20,620 nucleotides of DNA from Haplomitrium mnioides (Eukaryota; Marchantiophyta; Haplomitriopsida; Calobryales): the NCBI GenBank assembly GCA_049999725.1, contig JBNGIS010017012.1, forward strand, positions 24,705 to 45,324, written 5' to 3'. Shown in pieces: positions 1 through 8,640 of the stretch; position 1 is the first letter of the stretch; each line of letters opens with the position of its first letter. The notes beneath the pieces were generated by a model. That model saw only the letters and a program-made list of their open reading frames with translations, did not search any database and was not told the origin of the DNA. Both the position numbers and the translations under genes were made by a program.

Positions 1-595
1 AATTTCTTTTCTTCCTTCGACGTCAAAATTAGATACCAACTGTTTCAGATTTTTTCTGAAATTTTCTCCTTCCAATGCGGCTGCAGTAAGTAGATCGATG
101 CAGTCCTCAACATTTCATCTGTTGATTTTCAGTCTGTTGTTCATTCGCCTAGAGATTGAGAAGTTAATCTGCAGCTCTTCAAGCTTTTGATTCAGATCTG
201 GCTCGCTGCTTGTTGCTGAATGTAGAAGATAACTTTAAGGCATATCGATACAGAAAACGAATCCTGGAAGCAAACACTCGAGGCAGCATGTAAGGACAAC
301 TCAAAGAATACAAACTGTGCTCGATAGGCAGTAACGGAAGCAGATCTAAGCAGAACAAATGTTCTCTAAGAAGAATGCAATAAAGATTCATGCAAATGAG
401 GGAGCCATCAAAAACTCCTTTCGTGATAAATCGAAGTGCTGATTTCAAGACACCACATATAATTGCCGAGTGCTGTATTCTGAAATTACAGCCAATTATG
501 ACCACCAAATGTGCGTTGCAGCCAATTGTCCCCACAAAATGTGCACACCATATATTCGAAAAAGAATTTCACACGATCCTTCTACTTCACAATCA
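1..595 (-). mobile_element. Leader and start of coding region of an LTR retrotransposon, truncated by window edge
   Basis: This is the internal side of the LTR at 609-913, read on the minus strand. It starts just after the primer-binding site and continues off the left edge. About 600 to 230 is leader-like. From about 230 down to 1 one minus frame reads like protein: a charged, probably coiled-coil stretch beginning SEPDLNQKLEELQINFSISR, one TGA stop, then a second charged, helix-like stretch (NVEDCIDLLTAAALEGE). Such a position and composition fit the start of a Gag protein, but I recognise no Gag domain or zinc knuckle, so Copia or Gypsy membership is open. The longer open frame at 179-535 in another phase has no protein-like features and I do not call it. 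Confidence 0.5.
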
Positions 596-607
596 GCTCT
601 GATACCA
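596..607 (-). promoter_or_regulatory. Primer-binding site for initiator methionine tRNA
   Basis: The minus strand reads TGGTATCAGAGC, the standard 12-nt PBS complementary to the 3' end of plant initiator tRNA-Met. It lies one base inside the LTR end at 609, as expected for minus-strand DNA synthesis priming. It fixes the orientation of the element (leftward) and identifies 609-913 as the 5' LTR. Confidence 0.93.
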
Positions 608-780
608 TGTTGGAATGCGTGATAGCATCCTACAATATTGGATCGATGTCCAATCTTTATAAAAATGAATTTAGAATCTAGAAAGAAGAAAGTAATTCAA
701 AACGTGAAATATACATGTGCAATACTTTGCACCAATATGAAAAAATGATAAGTGTGCGTATGAATAACATGTATGTATCT

Positions 781-790
781 CCTTATATAC
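781..790 (-). promoter_or_regulatory. TATA box of the 609-913 LTR
   Basis: The minus strand reads GTATATAAGG. Its place about 125 nt from the LTR start suits a U3 promoter driving leftward transcription through the PBS. No experimental support is possible here. Confidence 0.55.
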
Positions 791-842
791 TAGTCTCACT
801 AACTTAAGTAAATATACTAAGTATAGTAAAACTAACTTAGTT

Positions 843-869
843 AAGGATTAGTTAAAGTTAACTAACCTT
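843..869. repeat. AT-rich hairpin in LTR U3
   Basis: Arms AAGG(A)TTAGTTAA and TTAACTAACCTT face each other across a short loop. It is the best of several short inverted repeats at 800-870, upstream of the TATA box on the minus strand, where LTRs often hold repeated regulatory elements. Confidence 0.5.
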
Positions 870-1081
870 AGGATAATAAGCTACCTAACCCATGATAGCT
901 TGTAACTTTAACAAAAGAAACTATGCGCATATTTTTTCGTGAGCATTCTTTGTGCCAGAAGCTCAACAAAATCTTCATTAAGCCTTCTAATCTGGAAAGA
1001 CCCCCAATTATTCATTCCATGTTTTGGCAGATTCAAGTTTTCTAGCCTAATAGTAATTGTTTCTTTATGGACTCTGCATCG

Positions 1082-1596
1082 CTAGATTGCAGACTCCTTG
1101 ATTTTGCTTTTATCTTCCTTAGACACTATGTGAGGGTCCACTTGCTCACGTTCTTGGAATGTTCGCAGCCCTTTATGCGATTTTCTTTTCGTTCTTGACG
1201 TTGGAGCCCGAACTCGCTCCGGCTTTGTTTCTTGCCTTGAGCTACTTGGTGTTGAGAATAAAGGGGCAACAAAAGATGACCTTGCTAAAGATTTGGAGGG
1301 GGCTGGCTCTACTTCAATCATTGGAGCTGGAACATGCTTTTTCTTTTGAACCCCGTGTTTCTTCTTTTTGGAAGCTTCAGTTGGCTCCACTTCCTTTCTC
1401 ATTTTTTGCGCATAAGGGCCGCATGGTGAATTGAAAATGTAGCTATGCTCGAATGTAGCACTAGCTGTTGAATATTTATGCCTCCGAGTCGCTTGGGCAT
1501 CACAATTTTAATGCTAATAGCAAACTTTATGAATTCCCGTTCGATGCGCTTCGCGTCTTTGTAGCCATCGACAAAATCCGCAAAAAATTGAGTAAA
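1082..1596 (-). pseudogene. Downstream exon of an unrecognised minus-strand gene, frameshifted
   Basis: The exon probably begins at 1596, right after an acceptor-like tract on the minus strand (pyrimidine-rich, ending TTTCTAG at 1597). It opens FTQFFADFVDGYKDAKRIE and continues hydrophilic and helix-like to a TGA at 1399-1401. An overlapping frame (ATG at 1400-1402) carries on to a TAG at 1082-1084. The switch falls on a run of six A, so a one-base slip is the simple explanation. The second part is rich in Lys, Glu, Pro and Ser, with basic clusters (SKKKKHGVQKKK) that could be nuclear or nucleic-acid-binding tails. I recognise no domain. It is probably the 3' exon of the gene starting at 2508, with the 24-bp array between them. 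The alternative is an unrelated transposon fragment. Confidence 0.45.
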
Positions 1597-1674
1597 CTAG
1601 AAACAAAACATAAAACAATCAAACACAACTACAAATGTTCAGTGCAAGAAAAAAGACAATGTTGTCTATGTGTG

Positions 1675-2098
1675 CATGGACTAGAAAGTCTAGGCGCACC
1701 TAGACCTAGGATTCCAAGCTCGTAAGAACATGGGAGTCTATGAGCGCATGGACTTGATAGTCTAGGCGGGCTTGGACTTGGAAGTCCATGTGCGCATGGA
1801 CCTAGGAGTCATTGTGCGAGTGGACCTTCGACTCCATGCACGCATGGACCAGCAAGTCCATCCGCGCATGGACCTTAGAGTCCATGCGCACTTGGACTTG
1901 GGAATCCATACACGCATGGACTCATGAGTCCATACGCACATGGACTCAGGAGTCCATACGCGCATGGACTTGGGAGTCCATACCCCCCAGAACATGGAAG
2001 ACCATGCCCGCATGGACCAGGAAGTCCATGCACGTTCGGGCCCATGAGTCCATGCGCGCTTGGGCTCGGGAGTCCATACGCGTATGGACCTGGGAGTT
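1675..2098. repeat. 24-bp palindromic minisatellite, about 18 units
   Basis: Units resemble CATGGACTTGGGAGTCCATA followed by CGCG. The anchor CATGGA (or a variant) recurs every 24 bases at 1675, 1699, 1747, 1771, 1795 and on to 2083, with no net insertion or deletion across 17 periods, although units differ by many substitutions. Each unit contains the inverted repeat ATGGACT/AGTCCAT around a 4-base loop, and the junctions form a second palindrome, GTCCAT-ACGCGC-ATGGAC. Because 24 is a multiple of three, long frames stay open on both strands as 8-residue repeats. The array lies between the two exon-like parts of the minus-strand gene. Confidence 0.93.
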
Positions 2099-2103
2099 TC
2101 AAG

Positions 2104-2511
2104 TTAGTAAAAAAAGAAAACAAATGAAAAATGGTTTTGAAATGTTGCCTTGCCGTCTTCCTTTGTCGTCTGAAGATGCTTGACAAAAATGTCTATCTCC
2201 TTCATCTTGGAAAAAGCAAATCGTTTGCAATTTGCCATGTACAAGGTAATTGCATCTTGTGAGTGCACAAACAGCCCGATGTTGGCTTGCTGGCCATCTC
2301 TGATCATCGTGATTTGGACAACAATGCCAAGGTTAAATTTTTCACCTTCCACAACAAAAAGGTAAAGATGTTGATCAGGGTCTTTCAAGGATCCACAATT
2401 AACCAACCAATTCTAGTTTAGTTTTTCAAGCTCGAGAGCCTTGATAATATCCAAATACTTGTAAGGCTTTGGTTGAGTAGGTCTGGAAACATTTCCTTGA
2501 GATGCCATTTT
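2104..2511 (-). pseudogene. Upstream coding exon of the unrecognised minus-strand gene, with one in-frame stop
   Basis: The exon is taken to begin at 2511 after an acceptor (TTTTACTTTCTAG), with ATG at 2506-2508 just inside. The start reads MASQGNVSRPTQPKPYKYLD, and the frame stays open to a TAA at 2104-2106 apart from one TAG at 2413-2415 (codon 32). The protein is about 134 residues with no signal peptide or membrane segment. It has a central hydrophobic part (FNLGIVVQITMIRDG, then NIGLFVHSQDAITLYMANC) and a Lys/Asp-rich end. I do not recognise the family. No strong donor is visible at its 3' end, so how it joins the exon at 1596 is unknown. The frame is otherwise protein-like over more than 100 codons, which argues for a recently inactivated gene or a read error at the TAG. 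Confidence 0.5.
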
Positions 2512-2654
2512 CTAGAAAGTAAAAGCGGGTAGAATTAGAGGTGAAAAATCTAATGAACAAAGTTCCCAAAAATTGAGCGGTTGGAAAGGGCAAAATAACA
2601 AGTAAATACAAAAACAACAATGACAAGAAAACAAAAGCTAGAAAGTGAACTTAC
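2512..2654 (-). other. Probable 5'UTR intron (143 bp)
   Basis: The minus strand has a perfect plant donor GTAAGT starting at 2654 and an acceptor with a pyrimidine-rich tract ending TTTCTAG at 2512. The exon then begins AAAATGGC, so the intron ends four bases upstream of the start codon's G. The length is typical of plant introns. This is the main reason for treating the 2508 ATG as a real former start. Confidence 0.6.
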
Positions 2655-3164
2655 GATAATGGAAAGAAACTTTCCACTAACGCTTCTTTTATATCTAAAT
2701 TTGAAAATATATATTTTCTTGCCAAAAATAATTCGTGGAGCTCTTAACATGTAGGTTCGTATGGTGCAAAAAAAAAAGTTAGTATATAAAGCATTGCTTG
2801 TTTTCATCTTTCCAATTTTTTTTTCATTTTCTTCACAAAAAGTTCCCAATTTTGTTGTTTTGTAAAAATTTCTTAAAAAACACATATTTTAGGTGGGCCG
2901 TAAGAGGTTTATAATATTTGCTAAAATAGTTTTTTCAAATAGTTGATTTTTAGTGAGCCTTTTCAACATCTGGAGTTTTTAAGAGCAAGAAGAGGCTAGA
3001 ATTCCAAGATTCATCTTCATAAAAAAGTGTTATTTTTGATGGGCAGGTTGAGATTTGTTCAGTCGCAATTCTTTGGGGTAAGCGATGGAGTACCAAAAGT
3101 GTCAAGTGTGATGCGAGTATATTAGGGAAAAAGATAGCTTTTGTTGAATAAGATAGCTCCACTC
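2655..3164. other. AT-rich intergenic stretch, possible divergent promoter region
   Basis: No protein-like frame is visible. The stretch separates the minus-strand gene (start 2508) from the plus-strand 30-bp array and gene. A minus-strand TATA-like element, TTTATATAC, lies at 2782-2790, about 130 bases upstream of the donor at 2654, where a promoter for that gene could sit. Long A and T runs dominate 2771-2880. Confidence 0.35.
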
Positions 3165-3344
3165 GAGAAGATCAAGAAGGTGAATTCCATACGTGCATAA
3201 GATCAGAGATTGGACCCTATACGCGCATAAGGTCAAGGAGTGAATCCAATGCATGCATAGGATTAAGGAGTGAACAACTTTTGCGCAAAGGATCAAAGAG
3301 GGAACCTAGTGCTCTCAGAGAATTAAACAAACAAACTTCTTCAA
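3165..3344. repeat. 30-bp tandem array, about six units
   Basis: The anchor GCATAAG or a variant recurs exactly every 30 bases at 3165 (GAGAAG), 3195, 3225, 3255, 3285 and 3315. Units share the pattern GCATAAGGTCAAGGAGTGAA. A palindromic core, CCCTATACGCGCATAAGG, spans the unit junctions, resembling the junction palindrome of the 24-bp array. The period is a multiple of three and minus-strand frames stay open as 10-residue repeats. It lies upstream of the plus-strand degenerate gene. Confidence 0.85.
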
Positions 3345-3640
3345 GCATAAGATCTTTGTTGCCCTTCAAGTGGTCAAAGTTGACTCTTTCTTCTAAGTAC
3401 TCCAACAGATCAATAGAAAGAAGTTCAACACAGAAATTCCAGACGATTGTAGACCTTTCTTCGTCCTAATGTGAGGGAGACCTCGACATTCATTATCAAA
3501 GTGAGTTTGTTCAAAACACAAAAATCATACAATCTATGGGGGGTTTTAATTTTGGAGATAAATCTCTGTCTCCGATAGCACATTCTTTTAGAAGAATCTT
3601 GAGACGACAGTTTGGGATATTATTGTAGCAAAGAGTCTTA
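3345..3640. other. Stretch with no assigned gene
   Basis: A plus-strand frame continues out of the 30-bp array to a TAA at 3467-3469, Ser/Lys-rich and low in complexity. I cannot support it as a gene. The rest of the stretch shows nothing recognisable; it may be the untranslated 5' region or an exon of the gene that follows. Confidence 0.3.
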
Positions 3641-6600
3641 ATCATTCAATATTTTGTTGCAATTATTGCCAACGACACCAATTTTTCTACAAAACAATTT
3701 CCTAATAATTGAGATATTGATCAAGATTCCATTTTTGAATGGTCAAGTTCTCCCAATCCTCAAGGAGAACCTCATCTCTCAAAAATATTTTGCAATAAAA
3801 CAACCAATGTTTATGATAATGATCAAGATCTTCAATATAATGAATTATCTCTTATGGCTGAATTTTCCTATAGACTGAATCAACCAGCACAACATAAGAA
3901 TTCTTTATCTGGGCCAAAACCCAAATAGGTAAACACCTTACGTAAAAATTCTTTGCAGAAAGTCCACCATAACGAGAGCTTTGTGAAGAAAAAGCTTTGA
4001 TCGAATGTCAATTTCTAAATTGAAGAGAATTTCATATTGTTGAAATAATTTCTTGTCGTTGTGAAAAACATAGTTTTTGAGAATTGTGAGAGAAACGTAC
4101 TGTTGACAAAGCATGAAGAATCGAGGTATGACACTTTAGTGGGGAATATCAAGAAAAGACTCTGATGTTGACAATCGGTTTACTTTGCTTGGCAATATCT
4201 CTGTTTGTAGAAGAGCCTTCAAATTAATATTATTAGTAGGGAATGATAAAATCCAAAGGATTCAAAATCTCAAAAACGCAAATTCTAGAGACATTTAAAA
4301 AAAAAAAAAAAAAACTATCTGCTAAAGGAATTTTTGTGTGTAAGTGGATGGATATTTTTTTTCAAGGATACTGCGAGAGAATGCCCACTCACAAAGTTTA
4401 TAACTTGCTTGATAATTTTACAAAATGGAAAGTTTATAACTACTACATAACTTATTTGAAAGAGAAAGATCCTGATTGTATTCTTAGTTTCTCAAGTTTT
4501 ACAAAACATTGGAGAATTTATTTTCCAAATGTAAAAATTCCAAAATGCAATAGATTTGATGTTTGTGAAACATGCAAAGAAATAAAATCTTTGCAAGAAA
4601 AATCTGTCTTGGAGTCCGACAAAGATAACAAATTTTCTTCCTTTTTGACACATTTGGTTAATCCATGCTCTTTTTTCTATACTCAAAGCTTAGTTCTAGA
4701 GATGTTATGTTTTCTCAACTTAGAGTCAAAAGATATTTATTTTGTTAAGCTATTCAGCAAACAAGATTTGAGTCGAATAATTCTTAGCAACTTGAGTTGT
4801 GAGAAAAAAAATTTGTGCTCGCATAGGGTCTGTTGTTTTAAGTTTCAATCTTAACCTTGTCTACAATCAAATAAAGCAAGAAAATGAATCTTATTCTTGG
4901 TAGTGACCTTAGCTTTGCAACAAGTTTGGTTTTTGTTGCTTTAAATCAAGAACCCTTGTCAAGAAAAACAATAGCAAAAATCGTTTTTGTTGCTTGCAAA
5001 TCCTATGAGCGTATAGGACTTGTTCTTGTTTTTCTTAAAACTAGTTGCCAAAAAAAATCACAACAGGCCATGATACTAGTGTTGTTGTATTGGTTCTCTG
5101 CGCGCATACGGTCAATTGATGTCTCCACTCATCCTAAATGCTCAGAGGATGTGTTCTGGTTTGTGATCCATTATTAGCAAATCTCGTTTCTCTCTTTTTG
5201 AAACTTTTGTTTATTTTAAGTCAAACAGATTTTTATTTTTTCAAATTACCTAAAGTTTATTTTTAATTTTTTATAAAGTTTTTACTTCTACCAATCCAAA
5301 CATTTGTTTAAGATGACTTGAATTTTTTTAGCGCATGAAGTTGTGTTTTGAAGCTACAAGTATCAACATATGTTTTACTGAACTACTTTTATGTCCTTTG
5401 TGCTTTGTGATGATGTAGTCAAATATAATCGCCCATTGTTTCTTCATCGTGACCAACAAATAAAAGAAAGAACAAAACTTGCAAACCATCAAAGAAAATG
5501 TTGTGTCGATAGTCAAAAGTACTTGGGAATTCTCATTGATGAGATGGACAAGAAGAAAACTGCTATTCCACACTAGCCTTCACCACCAAAAAACATTGAT
5601 AAAGATTGTTTGGTGGGTGTGCATGTTGTTGGTGCCTTAATATTCAATCATACTCTTTCCGTTAGGGTCTTTTTAACGTATGGAAACTTTAGAAGCGATT
5701 ATAATTTGACAATTGTTATGCTCAACAAAATATTATGTGACTTTGAAGAGCCACTACCTCCAACTTTGTATCTTCAGTTAGACAACACAACACGAGAGAA
5801 TAAGAATTCTATCTTATTTGGATATCTTAGTCTCCCTATTGCCAAGAATTTTTTTGAAAAATGAAGGTGGGATTTCTCATGGTTGGCCATACTCATGATC
5901 AAATCAATCAAATGTTCAGCTGGTTCTCGAAATGTTTGTCTTAGAGAGGCACTTCAGTTACCCTATAATCCTAAACCTCAGGTAGCTCTTTTGTTGGAAA
6001 CTTGAGATTTCAAAATGTTTCTGCAACAACGTCCCTCTCTGGTTCAAAGGATACATAATATTGCAGTTTAACAGATGAACAGTTTTTTTGTTTCTCCGTC
6101 CAGTTTAATTTGTCAACTCAAGTACCTACCTAAAGTGGACGGAGAAATTTTGAGTTCAATGTTGATTCCTCTCAAGGCATATTCTGAAATCAAACGATCT
6201 CAAAAGGAAGAAAGAGAAGTTGATCCCGAGAAAGTGGTATTTTCAATAAGAGACAACATAAGTGAGAACTGCTACAAGTTCTTTACAGATTCTGATATTC
6301 AATGGTGGAATGACTTTTTTCTTGCCCAACAAGAGATTGTGGCCTACATCCTTAAAAAAAAAAGATAAAGACTTAAAGAAAAATTTACCTTTCCACCTTC
6401 ACAACTATCAAACACTTGTAATGATTCTCAAAATGTTTGTCTATGTTCTCATCTTGATGCTCAACAGACAGAAGAAGACACTCCGGTATAACAAATACTT
6501 TCTACATGTCGAGCAATCTATGATGGAGCACCTATGCCGCAAGAAGGGACTCTTTCTCACAACACTCTATACGAGATTAAATTTGGCAATCTACATGAGA

Positions 6601-6835
6601 TGAAACCTAGAATGTTCATTTGTGTTGTTGCATCTCTCGATCCATAGGGCAGACTATTTTGGGTTGCCAAAGTTCTCAAAGTTTGTCATTTGATGAGGAA
6701 GATCCCCCAAACCCAAAACAAGTACATGTTCAATGGTTTGTTTGTCAAGCTGAAGATGCATTTTTTGGACAATACTTCCAAAAAAAAAAAAACTGCAACA
6801 AAAAGGAAATGCAAATTCAAGTTATATATTGATTT
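3641..6835 (+). pseudogene. Degenerate transposase-like gene of the DUF7869 type
   Basis: Several plus frames, broken by stops and frameshifts, carry in order: an acidic N-terminal stretch (3715-3930, e.g. SSSPNPQGEPHLSK); YDTLVGNIKKRL (4127); VCRRAF (4203); FPNVKIPKCNRFDVCETC (about 4530-4585), with a Cys pair; IDEMDKKKTAIPH (about 5533-5573); LQLDNTTRENKN (about 5770-5808); VGHTHDQINQMFS (from about 5867); and a C-terminal part with PNPKQVHVQWFVCQAED (about 6708-6760). This motif order matches, from memory, a widespread uncharacterised eukaryotic family with an RNase-H-like core (DUF7869), often mobile-element linked. The Asp residues in IDEMD and LDNT are plausible metal ligands, by inference. 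The break at about 5850-5864 lies by a T-run and suggests a slippage indel. A block at about 4690-5420 has no match to the family. The gene is inactive as it stands; function (transposition) is inferred. Confidence 0.6.
4690..5420. other. Unmatched block inside the DUF7869-like gene, possible insertion or introns
   Basis: Family motifs stop after the CETC region (about 4655) and resume with HRDQQIKERTKLANHQRK (about 5438-5492). The intervening sequence gives only short, unrelated frames. It holds the palindrome CCTATGAGCGTATAGG (about 5005-5020) and GCGCGCATACGG (about 5100), of the same kind as the junction palindromes of the 24- and 30-bp arrays. No target-site duplication or splice sites could be identified with confidence, so insertion and intron remain equally possible. 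Confidence 0.4.
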
Positions 6836-6929
6836 GATACAAATCACAATTCTGTCTTTTGATTTTCTTCTTACCCATTAAAACCAATTGAAGAAAACCC
6901 ACTCTAGCTATCATTAAAACAAATCTATT

Positions 6930-7069
6930 TAAGTATGAAAGACAAAAAGCCCTCAATCTTGAAATGTTTCAAAGAGAATTCAATAATTATCATTAACACT
7001 AAAACAAATCAAGTACATCTTGATGAATCTTTTGAAGCTGAATCCAAAGAAGTCGAGACGAGTGGCTAA
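6930..7069 (+). pseudogene. Possible C-terminal tail of the DUF7869-like gene
   Basis: A plus frame reads from SMKDKKPSILKCFKENS to an acidic end (LDESFEAESKEVETSG) and stops at TAA 7067-7069. Its position just after the last recognisable motif and its charged composition fit a C-terminal tail or last exon. An upstream in-frame TAG (about 6905) and the absence of a known domain keep this tentative. The following 7070-7247 shows nothing recognisable. Confidence 0.3.
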
Positions 7070-7247
7070 AGTAATTTAAGAATTTTAATATATATTGTGT
7101 ATTTTCAAGTATATTGATTATTGTTTTATAAAATAAGTGAGAATATTTTGAAGCAACTTGTTGAATTTTTCTGCCACCTTGAACTTTTTACTGTAAATCA
7201 TTCTAAGTTGAATGTTATTCTATGTAAATGAAACCTAAATCTTTAGT

Positions 7248-7357
7248 TGTTACCGCATGAGCACCGCACACACACATACACTGGAGTCTCCAAGACGAAT
7301 GAGTAGAATGATTGATAGATGACTACTTACATAGGGTATATATATGTCCCTACAACA
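7248..7357 (-). repeat. 3' LTR of the copia element, left end uncertain
   Basis: The right end is well set: the minus strand reads a purine tract AAGAGGGAG directly followed by TGTTGTAGGGAC, the classic PPT-LTR junction. The left end is either 7248 (ending GGTAACA, 110 bp) or 7159 (ending TTCAACA, 199 bp, with a one-base-longer terminal inverted repeat). With no second LTR in the window the two cannot be separated. A TATA-like run lies only about 13 nt into the LTR, which would make U3 unusually short. Confidence 0.7.
7335..7349 (-). promoter_or_regulatory. TATA-like element in the copia 3' LTR
   Basis: The minus strand reads GGACATATATATACC. It is the only TATA-like run in the LTR, but it sits about 13 nt from the LTR start, closer than usual, so its role as a promoter is uncertain. 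Confidence 0.35.
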
Positions 7358-7366
7358 CTCCCTCTT
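7358..7366 (-). promoter_or_regulatory. Polypurine tract of the copia element
   Basis: The minus strand reads AAGAGGGAG immediately before the LTR start TGTTG. It would prime plus-strand DNA synthesis. It is the expected sequence and position for plant Copia elements and anchors the LTR boundary at 7357. Confidence 0.85.
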
Positions 7367-7859
7367 GGCTGATTCTTCTTTCAATAATCAACCACTTTTA
7401 GGATTGTATGCTATATAAGTCATTATTGTAAATCTTATTCTATGTGTGATCTCATTAAAACCCTTCCGCTTTCTTCTATAGGAAAGAGTGCCACCACATA
7501 ATTTGAAAGGTAAAAAATATAATGATGTAGTGTGTAGAGTGTGTGTGTAAGTAACAAAATGTCAAAAATGTCAAAATTTGTTGCTTTGAAAGTAAAGCTA
7601 GTATATGGTGTTGTTGCGCCCTCTTCTTGTGTCTTGAAGATCTGTCTGAAAAATGATGTCAACCTCAAAAATTGAGAAATGATGTCAGCCTTTGATATAA
7701 TATTCTCGTGTCATTACCTGCATGATATATCAGACAAACTAGGTATTTTTCAAAAGTAATGATTGAATTTTCAATCCTTGATCTTCATGACTAAAGGTCA
7801 GAGAGAAAATAACATAAGTAGTCGTTATTTGTTGTTTTGGTGTAATTCATATAGCCTTC

Positions 7860-8640
7860 ATAAACCAAGCCCTTGAGTATGTGCAATGTGTAGAGTAGGT
7901 GGAAGGGGTTTGGTGAAGATATCTGCTCTGTTATCTTTACTTGCTATCCATTGAACATTTATTTTGTCATAGTGTTGCTCATGGGTGTAAAAGAATTTAA
8001 GAGCAATGTGCTTAATTCTGTCACTCTTGATAAAGCCTTGAGCGATTTGGTTGATGCATGGTCAATTGTCCTTGCATATTATTGTAGAGGATTGAAGTAG
8101 AGGTTGGCCCATATTGATGTTAATATGATCAATGAGTTGTCGGAGCCATATACCTTCCTTACTAGCCTCATAGAGTGCTATGATTTTTGCATGGTTAGTC
8201 GAGGTAGTTGTAATGGTCCGTTTGGTGCTTTTCCATGAGATAGCAGTGTTTCTTTTAAGGAAGGCATATCCTGTTTGAGACTTTGTGTCATCAAGATCAG
8301 ATAAATATCCAGTGTCAGCATAATTGACAATATCATTTGATGCATTTATGGGGAAGAAGAGTCCCATATCTTTTGTACCTTTTAGGTATCTAAAAATGTG
8401 TTTGAGTCCATTTCGATGGCGAATGGTGGGCTAGGAGCTGTGCCTTGCAAGCATGTTCATTGCAAAAGATATATCAAGTCTAGTCTGATTTGCAAGGTAC
8501 ATGAGAGCTCCTATTGCCAAGAGATATGGGATTTCTAATCCCAGAGCTTGTTCATGTTCCTTTTGCTTTCCAAACATGTCCTTGGTTGGGTCCAAAGATT
8601 TCATTTCCCTCATCGGATGAGCATTGTCCATATTGAATTG
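7860..8640 (-). pseudogene. Copia RNase H domain and connection, degenerate
   Basis: From right to left the frames give LGLEIPYLLAIGALMYLANQ (about 8485-8545), TRLDISFAMNMLARHSS, then YADTGYLSDLDDTKSQTGYA (about 8270-8330), STNHAKIIALYEASKEGIWL, and in another frame VQWIASKDNRADIFTKPLP (about 7895-7955). These are hallmark Copia RNase H segments. The expected acidic residue in the NHAE motif is Lys here (codon 8185-8187). The Asp residues in YADTGYLSD and ADIFTK are kept. At least one frameshift lies between 8062 and 7955. The domain would remove the RNA strand during reverse transcription; it is inactive as it stands. Confidence 0.88.

Larger units (their letters stand above)
609..913 (-). 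repeat. 5' LTR (305 bp) of the leftward LTR retrotransposon
   Basis: The right boundary is set by a plus-strand end of CTTTAACA, the left boundary by TGTTGGAA. This gives TGTT...AACA termini, with the PBS one base beyond the left end. The minus strand has a TATA box (781-790) about 125 nt into the LTR. The stretch 800-870 is rich in short inverted repeats. The outer target-site copy would be AAAGA at 914-918, but the partner LTR lies outside the window, so neither duplication nor LTR identity can be checked. The left end is certain; the right end rests on terminal bases only. Confidence 0.8.

Noticed and set aside
179-535. 118-codon minus frame starting MGTIGCNAHLVV
   Set aside because: Composition is not protein-like, and a different minus frame in 1-230 looks like the coding one. 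It lies in the leader of the LTR element.
1675-2098. CRISPR-like array
   Set aside because: Units abut without distinct spacers, and the context is eukaryotic. It is a minisatellite.
1762-2186. Open frames of 67-123 codons on both strands across the 24-bp array
   Set aside because: They follow from a repeat unit divisible by three with no stop in it. Several frames on both strands are open at once, so they are not evidence of a gene.
2550-2885. 111-codon minus frame upstream of the minus-strand gene
   Set aside because: Phe/Ile/Lys-rich composition reflects AT-rich DNA, and it overlaps the predicted donor site and promoter region.
914-7247. Terminal inverted repeats bounding a DNA transposon with the two divergent genes
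   Set aside because: Comparing 914-1080 with the reverse complement of 7070-7250 by eye gave only scattered short AT-rich matches, not a convincing repeat.
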